From Arthrobacter liuii (GTDB lineage Bacteria; Actinomycetota; Actinomycetes; Actinomycetales; Micrococcaceae), in NCBI RefSeq assembly GCF_014639275.1, contig NZ_BMFW01000012.1, positions 37,828 to 101,827 on the forward strand: a stretch of DNA of 64,000 bases, read 5' to 3'. Below the pieces are notes generated by a model. That model searched no databases, was not told where the DNA came from, and saw nothing but the letters and a program-made list of their open reading frames with translations. Shown one piece after another: positions 62,665 to 64,000 of this stretch (position 1 is the stretch's first letter; each line of letters opens with the position of its first letter). Both the position numbers and the translations under genes were made by a program.

Positions 62665-63054
62665 TTAATCCGCAGGCTGCCCGGCGTTCCGCCACGGGAT
62701 GTACTGGACAGACCATTTGTTTCCGTCCGGATCGGCGAAATACACGAAGTGGCCCCATTCCTGCGCGTCCACGTCGCTGACATCCACGCCGTTGTTTTTC
62801 AGGTAGTCGTGGGCAGCCTTGATGTCGTCGACCACCAGCTGCAGGTTGGACCCCGTGCCGGGAGGGGCGTCGGTGAGCCCCTCCCCGATGCAGATGGAAC
62901 AGGCCGAACCAGGGGGCGTCAACTGCACAAAGCGGATGGTGTCCGAGGGCCGCTCGTCGTAATCGGCGTTGAAGCCAGCCTTGTTGACGTAGAAGTCCTT
63001 GGCGCGGTCAACGTCGGATACGGGGACAAAGACAAGTTCGAGTTTCCAGTCCAT
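62665..63054 (-). CDS. VOC-family (glyoxalase/bleomycin-resistance fold) protein
   Basis: 129 residues from ATG 63054; a GTG at 63060 gives two more residues. Two beta-alpha-beta-beta-beta modules are seen: VFVPVSDVDRAKDFYV at the start, FADPDGNKWSVQYIPW at the end. The domain binds a metal in many members and serves as dioxygenase, glyoxalase or drug-binding protein. The substrate is unknown. It lies downstream of upp on the same strand, 46 bp away. Confidence 0.85.
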   Translation of the reverse strand: MDWKLELVFVPVSDVDRAKDFYVNKAGFNADYDERPSDTIRFVQLTPPGSACSICIGEGLTDAPPGTGSNLQLVVDDIKAAHDYLKNNGVDVSDVDAQEWGHFVYFADPDGNKWSVQYIPWRNAGQPAD

Positions 63055-63099
63055 CCGCACAGGCTAGCGGCGGGGCACCGGTTTGAAAAAGGGTGAAAG

Positions 63100-63735
63100 C
63101 TACCCTGCGATGCCGTAAAGGCGGTCTCCGGCATCGCCCAGGCCGGGAACGATGTAGGACTTCTCGTTCAGCTTCTCGTCGATGGAAGCCAGGACGATGT
63201 GAACGTTGGCCCCTGACAGCTCTTCCTCGAGCCGTGCCAGGCCCTCAGGAGCGGCCAGCAGGCAGATGCACGTGACGTCGGAAGCGCCCCGCTTGAACAG
63301 GAACTTGATGGCCTCGCGCAGGGTTCCGCCGGTGGCCAGCATGGGGTCCAGGACGAAGACCTGGCGGCCGGTCAGATCCTCCGGCAGGCGCTCCGCGTAG
63401 GTGATGATGTCCAGCGTCTCCTCATCCCGGGCCATGCCCAGGAAGCCCACCTCGGCGGTGGGGACCAGCTTGGTCATCCCCTCCAGCATGCCAAGCCCAG
63501 CACGCAGGATGGGGACCACCAGCGGCGTGGGCTTGGTGAACGCGGTGCCAACCGTGGTGCTCACAGGCGTCTGGATGGTGACGGGCTCGGTGCGGACCTC
63601 CCGCGTGGCTTCGTAGGCCAGCAGGGTCACCAGCTCCTCCGTCAACTGGCGGAAGACCGGCGACGGCGTGTTTTTATCCCGCAGGACGGTGAGCTTATGG
63701 GCGACCAAGGGGTGGTCAACAACGAGAGTACGCAT
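63100..63735 (-). CDS. upp: uracil phosphoribosyltransferase
   Basis: 211 residues. PRPP-binding motif [12 protein letters not shown] near 128-139, RAGLGMLEG in the middle and a C-terminal uracil-binding [14 protein letters not shown]. It makes UMP from uracil and PRPP in pyrimidine salvage, in the cytosol. Length and motifs are those of bacterial Upp. Confidence 0.95.
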   Translation of the reverse strand: MRTLVVDHPLVAHKLTVLRDKNTPSPVFRQLTEELVTLLAYEATREVRTEPVTIQTPVSTTVGTAFTKPTPLVVPILRAGLGMLEGMTKLVPTAEVGFLGMARDEETLDIITYAERLPEDLTGRQVFVLDPMLATGGTLREAIKFLFKRGASDVTCICLLAAPEGLARLEEELSGANVHIVLASIDEKLNEKSYIVPGLGDAGDRLYGIAG

Positions 63736-63759
63736 CCCCCAAAACTATCATCCGGCGCC

Positions 63760-63999
63760 CTATTTCCCAGGTCCGGAGGACCCGCCGTCGTGCACTTCCT
63801 CGGCCAGCACGTCGCGGACTATGGGACGGTCAAACGACGGCGCTGCACCGGCGTGCTCGCGCCTGCGGACCAGGTGGAACAGCCTGTGGGCCAAAATCAC
63901 CACACCCACCCAGGCGAGCCCCAGCAACCACCCCGCCATGACGTCCGTCAACCAGTGGTGGCCAAGGAAGACCCGGCTCAGGCCCATGGCAACAATGAA
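63760..63999 (-). CDS. PAP2-family phosphatase, C-terminal part (5' end outside window)
   Basis: The frame is open at the window edge. The visible 80 residues hold the third phosphatase motif SRVFLGHHWLTDVMAGWLLG, a membrane helix (GLAWVGVVILAHRLF) and a basic then acidic tail. PAP2 proteins dephosphorylate lipid phosphates such as undecaprenyl diphosphate or phosphatidic acid at the membrane. The stop at 63760 is 25 bp from the upp start. Confidence 0.82.
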   Translation of the reverse strand, partial: FIVAMGLSRVFLGHHWLTDVMAGWLLGLAWVGVVILAHRLFHLVRRREHAGAAPSFDRPIVRDVLAEEVHDGGSSGPGK

Positions 64000-64000
64000 G

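Overview
High-GC actinobacterial chromosome segment, most likely from the Micrococcaceae (Arthrobacter or Pseudarthrobacter type). This rests on strongly GC-ended codons, a bacterial proteasome activator (Bpa), GTP-dependent PEP carboxykinase, a c-di-AMP riboswitch in front of a cell-wall lytic enzyme, and a receiver-less OmpR-type winged-helix regulator. The genus is inferred from gene repertoire only. No insertion sequence, integrase, prophage or CRISPR array was seen.

Layout. 1-15.5 kb: an accessory region rich in secreted phospho-enzymes (end of an alkaline-phosphatase-like phosphoesterase, a Tat-exported CehA/McbA-type PHP metallohydrolase, a Tat-exported purple acid phosphatase, a phosphodiester glycosidase, a decayed glycerophosphodiester phosphodiesterase). 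Small hypothetical genes lie between them, several broken by frameshifts. A polysaccharide deacetylase, an NDH-2-like NADH dehydrogenase and two hypothetical proteins are also here. 15.5-22.6 kb: aldo/keto reductase, Bpa plus a small partner, CstA plus YbdD, a PadR regulator with a strong candidate operator, a quinone reductase and tRNA-Ser(UGA). 22.6-32.6 kb: a 1506-residue secreted nuclease/5'-nucleotidase, an FAD/NAD(P)-binding protein, an S9 peptidase, a GNAT protein and tRNA-Ser(GCU). 32.7-42.5 kb: MFS exporter, RecQ-type helicase with a phosphoribosyltransferase-like tail, phosphomannomutase, an NsrR-like Rrf2 regulator next to flavohemoglobin Hmp, PckG and tRNA-Arg(ACG). 42.6-50.6 kb: an atypical disulfide-oxidoreductase homologue, a TetR-controlled module (degenerate ABC ATPase, YhgE/Pip membrane protein, TetR, small membrane protein), a divergent EamA/LysR pair and a SixA phosphatase. 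50.8-61.4 kb: winged-helix regulator, DUF5666-like membrane protein, and an apparent operon of response regulator, histidine kinase, GT2-GtrA and two tandem GT39 glycosyltransferases. 61.5-64 kb: c-di-AMP riboswitch with lytic transglycosylase, VOC protein, uracil phosphoribosyltransferase and the end of a PAP2 phosphatase.

How the genes work together. The first 27.5 kb encodes six secreted or formerly secreted phosphomonoesterase, phosphodiesterase or nuclease functions, which suggests phosphate or nucleotide scavenging. Three regulator-operator pairs can be read from sequence: PadR with a 12-bp inverted repeat, Rrf2/NsrR with three palindromes before hmp, and TetR with an 8-2-8 palindrome before the YhgE/Pip module. 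The two-component system and the three glycosyltransferases downstream probably make or transfer a cell-envelope glycan.

Most striking anomaly: seven frameshifts plus one gene collapsed by deletion all fall in the first 15.5 kb. Most frameshift sites are explained by one lost base in a short G or C run, and none was recognised in the remaining 48 kb. This is either local gene decay or local sequence error. No clearly new system was identified. The best candidates for follow-up are the YhgE/Pip module with its non-canonical ATPase, the glycosyltransferase operon, and the unexplained structured elements at 50799-50876 and 52211-52318.
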